Of a stretch of 64,000 nucleotides of DNA, positions 45,669-56,678 are shown in pieces. The notes beneath the pieces are model-generated. The model did no database searches. It worked only from the letters and a program-made list of their open reading frames with translations, and was not told the DNA's origin. The position numbers and the translations under genes are program-made. The number at the start of each line of letters is the position of its first letter. The stretch's first letter is position 1. This DNA comes from Ampelomyces quisqualis (taxonomy: Eukaryota; Ascomycota; Dothideomycetes; Pleosporales; Phaeosphaeriaceae), in contig JAGTXZ010000002.1 of assembly GCA_018398575.1 (NCBI GenBank), forward strand, positions 2,668,501 to 2,732,500, read 5' to 3'.

Positions 45669-47795
45669 ATGAGCGAACGACGAGAACATCGACCGTTTCC
45701 GGGCAAGCAGCAACGTATATGGCGATCATCTCTTAGAGGCATGGAACAACCGATTAGATCCTTCAAGTCGTTCATTCGTACTGCCCCTCCAATTCCGCCG
45801 TCCTATGGTAATAAGCCTCTTCCCCCAATTCCGATTCCACAAGAAGAACCAACAGTGGCATCGACTCCGCCTTCAAGTTCGATACTGTCTAATCGCACCG
45901 CAAGTGTTGACTGGAAAGCGCCAGCAGAGTGGAACGAACAGCGTATAGCAGACGAGGATCCTCTGCCTTCACCGAGTTTCACCACTCGCAATTACGCTCC
46001 GCTTATCCCTGAACCGTCTCCCAGTAACCTCGAAGCAGAAGAGCCGAGCTCGTGGCCGTTCGATGTAAACTCCTCGCAATTTTCTCGATTGAAATCTATC
46101 AACGAGCAGGACGATATTGCGTCGTTACATTCGTCGGCTTGTCCATCAGAGCTATCGCTACCATTTCTTGCGGAGAGCCAACTGGATTCAATTCCGTCTT
46201 TGAGGAACCACGGTGTTCTTTTAGAGCCTGAAGAACCTGGACATTATTCGTTGTCTTCTGTTCCAAGACATATCGGAACTATGTCGCTAGCATCACCGTC
46301 GAGCGATACCCCTCGTTTGTCTCATGCATCCACAAAACAAAAAGCATACGCTTCGCTGGGTATCGAGTTCCCCGATGATAAGCAAATGATACAAGAACTC
46401 CGGTCGGACCAAGCGAAGTCACCACTCGTCAACGATGGCTTCAATTCGACTCTTTCGATGCACGGAAAGAAACTGCAATCACTCCACCACGAAAACATTC
46501 AGGATGCGGAGTCCCCGATCGATGCAGATATGTACGAGAAAATGCAGCAGCTTAGTGTTTCACAAGACTACCACGATATCCTAGCCGACCAGTATCAGAC
46601 GGAACATGCTCATGATTCGCGGGAGCTGTTCAATGGAAACAACCAATCATCAAGTTTTGCACGCGGAAGAACACCACGGTCGAACCAAGGTGCACTGGTT
46701 CCGAGACCTCTGTCGTGGAAGAAAGAGTCCACTGGCAGTTTGCCTAGCAAGTCGCAGCCAACTAAAAAGTTGGACTCCAGGCAGAGGTATCGTAAAATGA
46801 CTAATTGGGTACCTTTTCATCAGCCCATACATCTTCATAGTCGGATCCATCGCAACGAGAAACAAGCTCCCTCTGCCAACGATTCTGCAACACCAGCGCG
46901 TGGGAAGACCCCAGGGCCTGAGGTGAATCGCTTTTCGAAGAGAGATCATCATCTATCCGATCTCTTCCCGCGAGTGAAAGGGTTGAAGTCGCACATGAAG
47001 AGAGCGCTTGCTTCAGATGGCATTACGACCCACGCTACTTCTCGATCAAATACGCCCCAGCCTACAATGGATCGTTTGTCTCCACCTCTGGAACCGCCGC
47101 CTAGTCTCTTACGTCTTCCTGGTGGACTTGCACTCGTGCGTCAGTCACAGACATCCACACCGAGCTTGAGTATCTCTAGCAATCTGGACATCTCAACTCC
47201 CTTGAACCTCTCGCATTCAAGTCCGCAGCCCGAGGTTCTCCATGTTGATATGAGCCCCAACGAAAGGCGTCCGTCTTCGCTCTACAGTCAGCAGTCTGAA
47301 GTCCCTGTCGCACCTGGCATCTCAATCAAGCGAAAGTTACGAATCTCTGCTGGGTCCCCACCTTCGCCTCAATCCCGATCCAACACATCATCTCCTCCAA
47401 CCTCTCCTCTTGCCCATGAAGTATCTTTCCCACGTACACCGCCTCTAGCTCCACCTCCTCGCGTCCTCAGTTTGCCACATATTCAGTCGGGCTTGTCACA
47501 CAGCATCGAAGATCCAATCGAAGACGACGAGCGCGCTGACAGCGCTAACGAGGACGAGCCACATAAGCGCAGACTACATGTAGGTATACTAGACAGAGCG
47601 AGAGATGCTCGGGACGCACGGAAAAGATACCAAAAAGATGCAAAGCATGAGAAGCTCAAGCAAAGTATCAGAATACTCGGACCGGTTGACCCTGGTGCCA
47701 CTGTAGCTTATGTGAGGCCTCAAAGTAGGATATTGGAGCATGAAGGAGTAGATGGGATTCGGGTCCCTGGGTACATGAGTGGTGGTTTATTGTGA
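45669..47795 (+). CDS. Long disordered fungal protein
   Basis: 708 aa, single exon, no named family recognised. Rich in Ser and Pro throughout, with several PxxP stretches (PPIPPSYGNKPLPPIPIP near residue 40) that could bind SH3 domains. Basic Arg-rich patches (LSDLFPRVKGLKSHMKRAL near 430) alternate with Ser/Thr-rich linkers. The C-terminal about 70 residues look ordered and conserved in style: HVGILDRARDARDARKRYQKDAK, probably a short helix, then a GYMSGGLL end. There is no membrane segment or signal peptide. The start may be the later Met at MEQPIRSF. A long uninterrupted frame with normal codon use supports a real gene. Confidence 0.7.
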   Translation: MSERREHRPFPGKQQRIWRSSLRGMEQPIRSFKSFIRTAPPIPPSYGNKPLPPIPIPQEEPTVASTPPSSSILSNRTASVDWKAPAEWNEQRIADEDPLPSPSFTTRNYAPLIPEPSPSNLEAEEPSSWPFDVNSSQFSRLKSINEQDDIASLHSSACPSELSLPFLAESQLDSIPSLRNHGVLLEPEEPGHYSLSSVPRHIGTMSLASPSSDTPRLSHASTKQKAYASLGIEFPDDKQMIQELRSDQAKSPLVNDGFNSTLSMHGKKLQSLHHENIQDAESPIDADMYEKMQQLSVSQDYHDILADQYQTEHAHDSRELFNGNNQSSSFARGRTPRSNQGALVPRPLSWKKESTGSLPSKSQPTKKLDSRQRYRKMTNWVPFHQPIHLHSRIHRNEKQAPSANDSATPARGKTPGPEVNRFSKRDHHLSDLFPRVKGLKSHMKRALASDGITTHATSRSNTPQPTMDRLSPPLEPPPSLLRLPGGLALVRQSQTSTPSLSISSNLDISTPLNLSHSSPQPEVLHVDMSPNERRPSSLYSQQSEVPVAPGISIKRKLRISAGSPPSPQSRSNTSSPPTSPLAHEVSFPRTPPLAPPPRVLSLPHIQSGLSHSIEDPIEDDERADSANEDEPHKRRLHVGILDRARDARDARKRYQKDAKHEKLKQSIRILGPVDPGATVAYVRPQSRILEHEGVDGIRVPGYMSGGLL

Positions 47796-48016
47796 GTTAG
47801 TTTCTTTGGTTTAGATAATGTAGCAACCGTTCGTAGACAGCAATTTAATCATCCAACCAACCAATCATTCAAGCCAACTGACAGCCCAATGTTCAAAAGT
47901 ATGTGGGTGCTCAAGTCCGAGCTAGTTATGGTAAAGCCGCTACCTAGCGGACTGGAGCTCGATCTGACGCGGAAGCACCACGCTTCATCGACCCTTCGCC
48001 ATGCGACAACGTCAAT

Positions 48017-49550
48017 ATGCAAAAACTCACGATACCGGTGTCAAGATCCAAACGAAAACAAGCTTGCACTAGTTGCCGACAGCTCAAGAAGAATTGTGAC
48101 GTTTGTCGCCCATACCGTACTCGACAATGTTGTCACCCATCTTCATCAGGCCGAGCGTCCCGTGTGTGCCCTTTGCCAGAGATGGGGTGTTCAATGCGTG
48201 TATGCAGTACCGGTTGATGACCTTGTAACTGCTTTGAACAATCCGAGCGATGCGACAGTCGCCATGGCCACCTCCGAGAGCAGATTGTCCTGCGTCTGAG
48301 TTCGACTCACCTCAACCACCGGATTTCATGCGCACGACGGGCATGAACTTTGAATTTGATGTACCGGGACTGCAGGCAGAATATCTGACACTCGATTCGA
48401 TTCCCCAGTTTGATGGTAGCGCAGTTGATCAAGACGCGCTGGCCGAGTTTCATCTCCCATCCCAGGACCTGCTAGTGGAGCTCGTGAGCATCTTCTTTGA
48501 TCATCTGTACCACACATTTCCATGCTTTCATCGCAAGAATTTTGAGAATCAAGTACGAAGCGGCACGATATAGACAGATTACTCTTTAGTTCTGTACGCA
48601 ATGTGTTGTGTTGCTGCACGATTACACCCAGATGCTACGGTCAAGCAGCGCCAAAATGACTGGTACGAGCAGGCCAAATTCTCATATCAGCTTACCCAGA
48701 GAAATCCTTATCCAGGCATACGTACCATTCAAGCTGCTCTACTGTCGATTGTACATGCCAATACGGCTGGTGATTTCTCACCCAGTTACCTGTTCCTTGA
48801 CAAAGCCTGGAGACAGGTAGTCACGCTTGGATCAAATCGTCTGGATGCAAGCATTCCCAGCTCTACAAGCTCAATGCCACAACAGCGGTATGGTTTCCAT
48901 GGAGTAATTGAGAATTTCAAGAACGCGAAGACACGATCGCGATTGAGAAGGAGGAGCTCCAGCGAACTCTGTGGTTGCTTTTCATTGTGGATAGGAATCA
49001 GGCATGGCCCACAGGATGGCCGAATATGATTCCCGAGTCGCACTTGTTAGGACATTTGCCATTGGGGCATTCATTGTTCCAGGCAATGGAATTAGGCACC
49101 ATAGCTGGAAACACGCCCTTTTCTCGAAAACTTGATCGCCTTATAACATCTACGTCGGCGGCAAGGGACCCTATCAACACGTATCATTATCTTTGCGTCG
49201 CTCACGTAATCCTCGGGCGCGTGGCAGAAACCGTACATTTCCTGCACGACGCATCAGATGCCCGCGAATACGTGGAGGATTACGAGGAGCTCGATTCACT
49301 CATCCTCAAGTTTCGTTCAAGTCTTTCACGACAAGCTACATTGATGCTTGAAGCATTATCCCAGGACCATGGCCATGTGGTCTGGCTACAGATCTTGCTA
49401 AACAATTGTGCGGTACTACTTCACTTCTGCTACGCTAATAATGTACCTGTTAGCGATGCTTCGTCTCGATTTCCCTCTTGCCGTCGCCGCGGCGCGCAAC
49501 ACGGCATAAATGGTTAGAGTTGAGTACCAGGAGAGCACTTGGAGATATCA
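48017..49550 (+). pseudogene. Zn2Cys6 transcription factor, inactivated
   Basis: Fungal binuclear zinc cluster regulator. After splicing a 49-nt intron (48101-48149) the DNA-binding domain reads CTSCRQLKKNCD|AERPVC then ALCQRWGVQC, a perfect CX2CX6CX6CX2CX6C. The middle homology region follows (LVELVSIFFDHLYHTFPCFHRKNF, then MCCVAARLHPD, LWLLFIVDRNQAWPTGWPN). Lesions: TAG at 48571-48573 inside a continuous conserved stretch, fitting CAG to TAG; a frame change near 48.9 kb preceded by TGA where Trp would be expected; and a probable further frame break near 49.46 kb with TAA where a CAA codon fits. A frame change at 48.21-48.28 kb could instead be an intron. It converges on the laccase, 240 bases away. 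Confidence 0.75.
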
Positions 49551-49792
49551 ACAGTTGTAGTAGCGGCAAAGATTCTTACGAAGTTATATACCCACCGTCA
49601 TGTAACTTTATAGAATTCCTCTTCCGGGTTAATGCAGACTTAGGGCCTCCTGGTATGCATTTCCCTACAAGTACTCTTGCATCCACTAGTCATCACACAT
49701 GACCTGCCAGCCAGCCATTAAAATAGTAATGTCAGCATATTCCAAAACATCAAGAACGCACGCGTTACAGTATCAATAGACATTATTTATCC

Positions 49793-51619
49793 CTACACGC
49801 CGGAATCCTCCTGCTCGATGCCCACCTCCTCCTCGTGCGTATTCCACGCAGCACAGTTAGCCGACACGCTATCCGAATCAGTAATGTCCGCGATCTCATC
49901 ATAACGCTCGATGAACTGCACCGCGAACCCCTCGCTAGTGTGCCATCCAATGTGGCAGTGCATCAACCATGCCCCCGGATTATCCGTCTCAAAAGCAAGC
50001 ACCAGATATCCGGCCGAGGGCAACATGGCAGTGTCTCTCCTGGGCGGGTTGGCTAGATTCAAACTCACGTCGGACGAGTAGTCGCCCGTGCCTTGCGCAA
50101 GGACGTAGTAGTCGTGACCATGAAGGTGGATGGGGTGTGGAATTGCCAGGCTAGTGGAGATGACGACGTAGACCCATTCGTTGGCATTGGGGAGTAGAAT
50201 GATTGCGTCGTCTGTGTCCCAGGTGTTAGTGCCGTTGACGATCTGGCTGAGAGTGGGATTGCCCCATTCGACAAGCATGCTTGTACTGTTCAGCGTCCAT
50301 TTGAACAAGTTATCGCTGGTTATGGCGATGCCGGCGGGCAGCTCTTCAGTTCTGTCTGCAGGAGACTGCACAGTCTTGGACAGGTAAGGCACAAGGTTGT
50401 CGGTTTCGTCGTCACAACTGTCTGTGTAGTCGTAGCCTGAAGTGGTCGGTATGTTGGTCGAGTTGTCATAGTAGATGATGCCCTTAATGTCATCCTCGTT
50501 GGAGTTTTCTGAGCATGCGGATTGAGGAATGGCGCGCATCCAGAAGCTCTCAGCCGTGGCTGCCTGGTCGGCAGTGACAATCACGTCGTAACGCTGACCC
50601 ATTCCAATGTTAACCGCAGTCGTCTCATAGGGTTTGATAGGGATGAGATCAGCAGCAATGACAGTCATGGTGTGGTTGTCGATCATGAACTTGAAATGAG
50701 TGTCAACCGCGCCGTTGACAAGTCGGATGCGGTACGAGGTGCCAGAAGCAAAGGTAGTGTTATAGCGGTAACCTCCATCCTTGTAGGTATTTGTGCCGTT
50801 GATAAGTCCGTTGTCGAGTGTCGGTGGACCCTGGGTCTGAGCTTCGTGATAGAGCGCATCGACGGTCTGTTTTTCACGTAGTAAGCAACACAAATAGATG
50901 ACTATGCAATATAATGGGCAGACAACTCACGTCGTGATCCCAGTCGTTGAGAAAAAGCATACCAAGGTCTTCGTCGTAGTTTGCTGAGGCGGGACCATTG
51001 ATAACGATGCCACCCAAGACGCCCTGGTAGGCCTGCAATGCGAAGTGGGAGTGGTACCAGGAGCTTCCGTACTGAAGTGCTCTCCATTCATAGGTGATGG
51101 ATTCTCCAGGTGGAGTGGGGCACTGAGTAATCGAGGCAACCCCATCATTCTGGTTCGTATAGTTTTGTCGAATGCCATGAAAGTGAATGCTGGTGCCGTT
51201 TGTGGAGTCTGTGAGTGCGTTGGAAACATGGATTTTGACGGTATCGCCCCAATCCGCAAAAATGGTTGGTCCAGGGATCGAGCCATTGATGGCCATAGCT
51301 GTTCGGGATACACCATCTGGAGCTACGATGATCTCTGTGAGTTCGAACCAGTACTCTCGGATCACTCCTGTGTCCGGAGCTTCCGTCATGTAGTCTGTGT
51401 CAAGTGAGAAGTCACACCATTCTGAGCGAGTGGAAGCGGTGTTTCCTGAGCATACTGCTCTCTCTGTTGCAATGTTAGCTTACTCTTGATGCAAGAAGCG
51501 AGTGTTAAGAAATCTCGAGTGAAAAATAGCGAAACCAACGAACTTTGAAGTGGACATGCGGCAGCTCCAGCTAAGCTGACTAGAGCTACTGAGGCAACTA
51601 CAAGCCCTCTGGAAAACAT
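49793..51619 (-). CDS. Laccase (secreted multicopper oxidase)
   Basis: Ascomycete laccase: oxidises phenols and reduces O2 to water in the extracellular space or wall. Model: exons 51544-51619, 50931-51463, 49793-50866; 560 aa. Junctions: CPLQK|RAVCSGNTA (GTTCGT donor, CTAAC branch, CAG) and NDWDHD|TVDALYHE. Signal peptide at about residues 1-20 (LVVASVALVSLAGAAAC). Copper ligands in order: HFHG at about 120, WYHSH at about 165, HPIHLHGH at about 445, HCHIGWH at about 503. The N-terminal CSGNTASTRSEWCD and the C-terminal DSGV tail mark the asco-laccase subgroup, in which the DSG(L/V/I) plug enters the solvent channel. N-glycosylation sites are abundant. It is intact. Confidence 0.93.
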
Positions 51620-53483
51620 GTTGGCAATGATCGGTGATAATAGGCGAAGAGAGGTGATGATTAAAATAAAGTGTTAATGAATGTGGCCACGTTCAAACGG
51701 GAGATAAGGTGGAAGTGAGCGAAGCAACTATGCGCTGGTCCAATGAATGTCTGGCAAATTAAGATCAAATAATGGTAGAAGGATTCATGTCCGAGAGAAG
51801 ACTTTCTCTGGTCAGATTAATGTTGGAGTCTTGCAACTCTTTATGCCAATCCCACACAGCGTGAGAAGGACCCCTGGAAGACCTTGCCAAGGCACCATAT
51901 TTAGCAGTGGCCCAGGTTACATCTGCCATCTCCGCTCAGCATGCATCGTGGTGTCTGTGCACAAAGAATCTTACATTGCGAAGTTCTTGAATGTATGCAC
52001 TAGTGATCAAAATGGAGGCACTGGTTTGCGGTGAAAGAGGCCATCCTGGTGTTTGGGCCGAAGCAGGGTAGATTCGTCACCGTCGATGTGGCATTGACCA
52101 CTCTGATATCGAATTCGTCACCCTGCCCACGAAGCATTGTGGCTTGTCTTCTTATGCTCGAGTATTGAGCCTAGTGGCGTCTAACACATGTGCCTGACAA
52201 GCTTGTGGTACGTTGAGTCAAGGTCCCGCGTGGTACCGGTAGGCCCGCACGACGACCATTTCCAAAGTTGACGGCTGATTCTGCACGTTTTAGAATACAA
52301 AGAACGTGCTCCTTGCTATATAATTTATGCCTGAAGCTTAGCTAAAGCTATCCTCTGTATACCACTTATCGAGTAGCGACGCTTATAATGATTAGTAGGC
52401 TGAATTAATTAGTGACACCAGCGAACTGGTCGCAGTTTTACAAGACATTATCAAAGTGGATGTTACTGCACCCGTTATCCTTCTCCCCACAGAGCCTCGA
52501 AGCAGGGCCAGCCGCTATCGTGATGCTGGCTACCTAGTACTCCGTACTCCGTACATACTTCACAGTAGGTCCCATAGAAAGGCACAAGCAGTACACCCCC
52601 CCTGAACGGATCGTTAGCGCAGCAAGATCCGCACGAGTGGCATCAAAATATAGGTATCTGCCAATCGGATTTTCCACATGCCCTTGACGCCAAGTAAGGC
52701 TTTATTATCGCAAGATTAAGGCGAGACCCGCACGCTGTGTCCAGCATCGTGACTCAGCATCAAAAATTCTGTGGGTACATCGCAGGGCAGGCTACGGAGT
52801 ACTTTCAGTCGGGGATGCGCGTCAAACGGCGTGGGGTGGGCAATGGGGGCTCGAGGGCAGCTGAAAGGTCCGTAGGACGAGGCTGTGTTCAAGAGCTCAA
52901 TGTGGTCGCATCATTCATGTGCCCTGAACGTTCCGTTATGGTACGGAGAGACCTTATCCTTGGAGTCCACGCGGTGCGGCGCAGGATCTATTTCTGTTGA
53001 TAGATATTATGCAGGGGCAGTAAGAGACACTTGGCGTTCATAGGAAACTTCTATCTCGGCGCCGATAGCTAAAACAAAAGTGCCATATGTTTTCGAATAA
53101 AAGTTGGTGGCGGAGAGTACATAGATGATGATTTTAAGGGTAATCTTCTAGGCGTTGCAATCGAGGCGTTGTGATAGATACGCGAGCGGCGCAAACTTGT
53201 TTGCTTAGCTTTTGGAGACGAAATGAAGTATCCATTGCGTATGCATGCATGAAAGGGGCAAGGAAAACCCCGGTCGCCCCCATGATTCTACACTAGATGT
53301 TAATAGAGTATAGCTCAAGCAGATGCCTAGACAGCTATGGTAGATGGCAGTCTTTCAGGTCACGGGTAGCCGGTGTAGCAAGGTGTCCCAGTCGTATAAG
53401 ATGGTGATTCCCGACCTTGGATATTGAAACATTGCTGGCTATCTGATTTTGACACACTAGATCTCACTTACTCTCTTTACAAT
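51620..53483. other. Intergenic, laccase upstream region
   Basis: About 1.9 kb. It holds tandem TACTCCGTA sites (52539-52554) and TACGGAGTA (52793-52801). An AT-richer stretch lies around 52310-52450. The ORF at 52737-53000 has no domain. No RNA gene is seen. Confidence 0.45.
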
Positions 53484-54169
53484 ATGTTTTCTTCACCTCA
53501 AATCACTTTCCTCGCCACTCTCCTGCCGACTGCCGTCTTGGGCGCGACAAGCCGGATCACCTCGGACCCTTTCCAACTATACGTATACGGCGAGGACCTT
53601 GGGGGACTCCCTCTGGTATATGCAGAAAGTACGTTTAAAAAAGCCATGACATGCCGAACCTTTTCCATGTTGTTGTGAGGCTGACTCAAAACAGACTACG
53701 CCTATGCCATGAGCCCAAACGCCTCTTTCCTCGATGACTCCAATGCGGATGTAGTCCAATGTAAGGCAGTGATTTCAAGTTCGAGCCGTCCACTGCTGAC
53801 GAATTCTCTCAAGTTGTAAACGGAACAGACAACGTGTGGATCGGGTCTCCCAGCACCAAGAACACCACCTGGAACAATGTCACGCTCTTCGTGCCCACCG
53901 CTGACGAAGAGGTGACAAGCGTAGGCTTTCTCGCATCAAACGACACACAGGGCAATTCGTCGGTCAAGACGACTGGGTTCTCGTGGTATGGTCAGACGGC
54001 TGTGCGAATTGAGCAGGACGGGACCGTTGACACCAAGTTTACGGCGTTGCGATTGAGCAATGGTGCGTTTCAACTTTATTGGAATGATACTAGCTTGGGC
54101 CAGGTTCCTGTCACGCTCAGGAGCAAAGCGCCTGGCAACTTGTCGAACACGACTACTTCCACTTTGTAG
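53484..54169 (+). CDS. Small secreted protein
   Basis: Model: join(53484..53628, 53695..53760, 53814..54169), 188 aa. All three exons are phase-consistent: LVYAE|NYAYAMSP (GTACGT...ACAG), then ADVVQ|FVNGTDNVWIG (GTAAGG, CTGAC branch, CAAG). The last intron matters: read straight through, the frame seems broken, but splicing restores it. Signal peptide at about residues 1-20 (ITFLATLLPTAVLGA). The mature part is beta-rich in appearance, with many N-x-S/T sites (NGTD, NTTW, NVTL, NDTQ, NSSV, NDTS, NLSN, NTTT) and almost no Cys. It resembles the generic fungal secreted proteins whose N-terminus reads 'F.LYAYG...GGLPL', of unknown role. An effector role is possible but not shown. Confidence 0.72.
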
Positions 54170-54450
54170 TCTTTCATCTGCTTGAGCCTTGGGTTTGCAG
54201 TGTTCGCCTCGGGTCTGCATCAACGCGTTGAAGTGTACAAGGTAATGTACATGAAGGATTTGGCTTAATGATTGGGAGATGAGATCATTGTATGCAATTT
54301 GCGGGCGGCGCTTGGGAGAAAGATTTTGACCATTTGCATGACATGATGCAGTGGTCGTAGAAGTGACGAGGCTTAGGGATCATTGAACTCGCTCTAGAGC
54401 CTTGCAGAACAAGACATGTCTATCCATGTCAAGGGTCAGAACTATCGGCA

Positions 54451-55436
54451 CTATCGTCCCATGCTGTTGATCATTTCTCTCTGTGTTGCCCGGTCCCGGT
54501 TCGTCTGGCTGAGGGGTGGGATGCCTGGTTGCCATGTTAGCTCTGGAGGGACTAGTGGGTGTGTCGGGTCCATACTGCGCAAATCTCCAACCACATCCTT
54601 GGCCTTGCCAAAGTAGACCTCCTGCAGCAGGTTGCGCATCTTCAGCTCCATGTCCTCGACCATCCTGCCGATGTTGGCGACGTGCGAGGTGTCGTCCTCA
54701 ACCGCCATGTCGGCTTCGACCTGCCGAACCATGTTGCCGGAGAGGTCGAGGCCGCCGAGCGCGTCGCTGTCGGTGCCGAGCGAGAGGATGACGGTCGAGG
54801 TGAGCTTGTAGTGGGCGGTGCGGGCGCGGTCCTGGGCGTCGAAGACGTGGATGCTGTCCCAGCTGCCGGAGCTGGCCGACGTGGGCACGTGCTGGGTGTC
54901 ACGTGACGTACCCTTCTTCAGCAGCACGCAGCCGGCAAAGCCGTCGTCCATGTCCCAGAGGTAGACGCTCGATGTGCCGCCTTCAAAGTACCTGGCCCTG
55001 TCAGCGCCCGCCAATCGCCCCCCGTGTCGGCACGCAGGCTCACAGCTCGCGGTACACGTCAAACGCCTCGTTCGCCGTGACCTCCATCTTGCGGATGCGG
55101 TCGCTGGGGGTGATGCCCTCGTCGATGGGCGGCTCGAACTCGTTGCTCCACGGACTGCGCCAGCTGTCGCCGTCGCGGTTGTAATCGCAGCACAGGAAGT
55201 CGCGCTTCGTCGCGGAGCATTTCTTGGCGGTGAGGGGGATGTCGACCGACTCGAGCAGGTCTTCTTCGAGCGCGGGGTTGAGGGCGACGAGGTGGGCGAC
55301 GTTGCGCCGGACGTCCTTGGGGTTGAGGCGGCGCAGGAGGTCGCTGGAGGGGGGAGGGGGGTCAGCGGGGGGTCAGCGGGGGGTCGGCGGGGGCTCTCGC
55401 TGCAGCTTACAGGGCGCTGTCGATGGCGTCGGCCAT
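54451..55436 (-). CDS. cap2: F-actin capping protein beta subunit
   Basis: CapZ-beta pairs with the alpha subunit to cap actin barbed ends at cortical patches. Model: exons 55411-55436, 55044-55343, 54451-54991; 288 aa, the family norm. Junctions: MADAIDSA L|DLLRRLNPKD and DVYRE L|YFEGGTSS, both split-codon and in frame. Signatures: RRLNPKDVRRNVAHL, FLCCDYNRDGDSWRSPWSN (family: DYNRDGDSYRSPWSN), SSVYLWDMDDGFAGCVLLKK, WDSIHVFDAQD, AHYKLTSTVILSL and HVANIGRMVEDMELKMRNLL. The C-terminal about 30 residues after DLRSM are the variable tentacle. GC-rich codon use. Divergent from the next gene with a 612-base shared upstream region. Confidence 0.95.
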
Positions 55437-56048
55437 GGTGTGTGTCGGGGGTGCAGCGCCGTGAGCGGGCTGGAGGCGGGACTGTTGGGGTTGTCCGGCT
55501 GCCATCACGCGAGTCATGCTCGATGCAGCCGCTGCCTGTCACGCGAGTCATGCATTTCACTCACCTTGAGCCTGCCAAGACTTGGACAAAGAGATGGGAG
55601 CATGCAGCCGGAGCGGAGAACATCAACACAAAGTGGGCAAGCAAGCGGGAGGAAACAGATAATGCGCTGTTCAAGACGAGCGCATTCGCCTACGATACTC
55701 TTCGGGACAAGGTAAGTGAACAACGTGCGCACATCTGTAGCGCAATTGTGACGAATGACGACAGTGCCGATAGAAGATAGAAGCGATTCGAGTATCTAGG
55801 ACCAGGTGAAGCTGTGTTGAGCGCGCATCTGCACCCATTCTGTAGCATTTTCACGCATTCACCTTCACTCCCATCCTTCCTCAAAACCACGCTAGCGCGT
55901 CTGAGCATCCACACACATAAATACCTGCCCGCCTCTCACACTAACACCCTCTCCCTCCACTGCACACAAGCATTCTCTCAACAACACCCTCACTTCTTTG
56001 CAACCCCTTCCATACCGCCACACTCACATACACTCACCCCGCTTCAAC
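55437..56048. promoter_or_regulatory. Divergent promoter region, cap2 / nuclear protein gene
   Basis: The intervening 612 bases serve both divergent genes. C-rich sequence dominated by CACTC/CCTC words (about 55855-56045) precedes the rightward ATG. A direct repeat CACGCGAGTCATGC lies at about 55506-55519 and again near 55538-55551. Confidence 0.4.
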
Positions 56049-56678
56049 ATGTCTGACAAGGACACCGGTGCTCCCGCCACCAATGGCGCTGCCCCTCAAT
56101 TCACCGAGCGCGAGCTCCAGATGCTTGGCTGGGCTATGCAGTCGCTCAAGACCGGCCCTCCCGATGTGCGCCATCATTCCTCGTCCCCTGTCCGTCGCTC
56201 ACTAACACGAACAGATCGACTACGCGAAGCTCGCCGCTTTCGCGGGCATGGGCAACCCTCGCTCTGCAAGCAACGCCTGGGCCAAGATCAAGAGCAAACT
56301 CAGCACCAGCGTTCCCGAAGACGGCTCCCCGGCCCCGACTCCCAAGAAAGCTGGCGGCGGTAGGAAGAAGGCTGCTGCTGCTACTCCCGCTACCGATGAC
56401 GGCGACGAGGGTGCGGCTCCTGCGACGCCCAAGCCCAAGGCTACGCCTCGTAAGCGCGCGGCCAAGAAGCAGGACGTCGAGGGTGAGGATGCATCGCCCA
56501 AGAAGAAGGGTCGTCCGGCTAAGACGCCCCTGAGCGAGGAGAGTAAGTGGCCATCATGTCTCGTGTCGTCGCGCAATGCTAACGTGTAGAAGCTGTCAAG
56601 GCCGAGCCTGAAGAGAATGATGATGTCAAGATCGAGCACGCTCCTGCTGAGGAGATGAGCATCGAAGAAGAGGTCTAG
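56049..56678 (+). CDS. Small AT-hook-like nuclear protein
   Basis: Model: join(56049..56165, 56215..56542, 56590..56678), 177 aa; junctions TGPPD|IDYAKLAA and LSEE|KAVKAEPE are phase-consistent. The N-terminal about 70 residues form a small helical domain (FTERELQMLGWAMQSLKTG, then AAFAGMGNPRSASNAWAKIKSKL) of the SANT/Myb-like type seen in many small Pezizomycotina nuclear proteins. Then comes a Lys/Ala/Pro-rich tail with basic patches (GGGRKKAAAA, TPRKRAAKKQ) and an AT-hook-like core KKKGRPAKTP, and an acidic end with a sumoylation-like VKAEPEE and VKIEHAP. It is likely DNA- or chromatin-associated; the role is inferred only from composition. Confidence 0.8.

Noticed and set aside
53695..53830. 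Apparent one-base frameshift in the small secreted protein
   Set aside because: An intron 53761-53813 with GTAAGG donor, CTGAC branch and CAAG acceptor restores the frame, so no lesion is needed.
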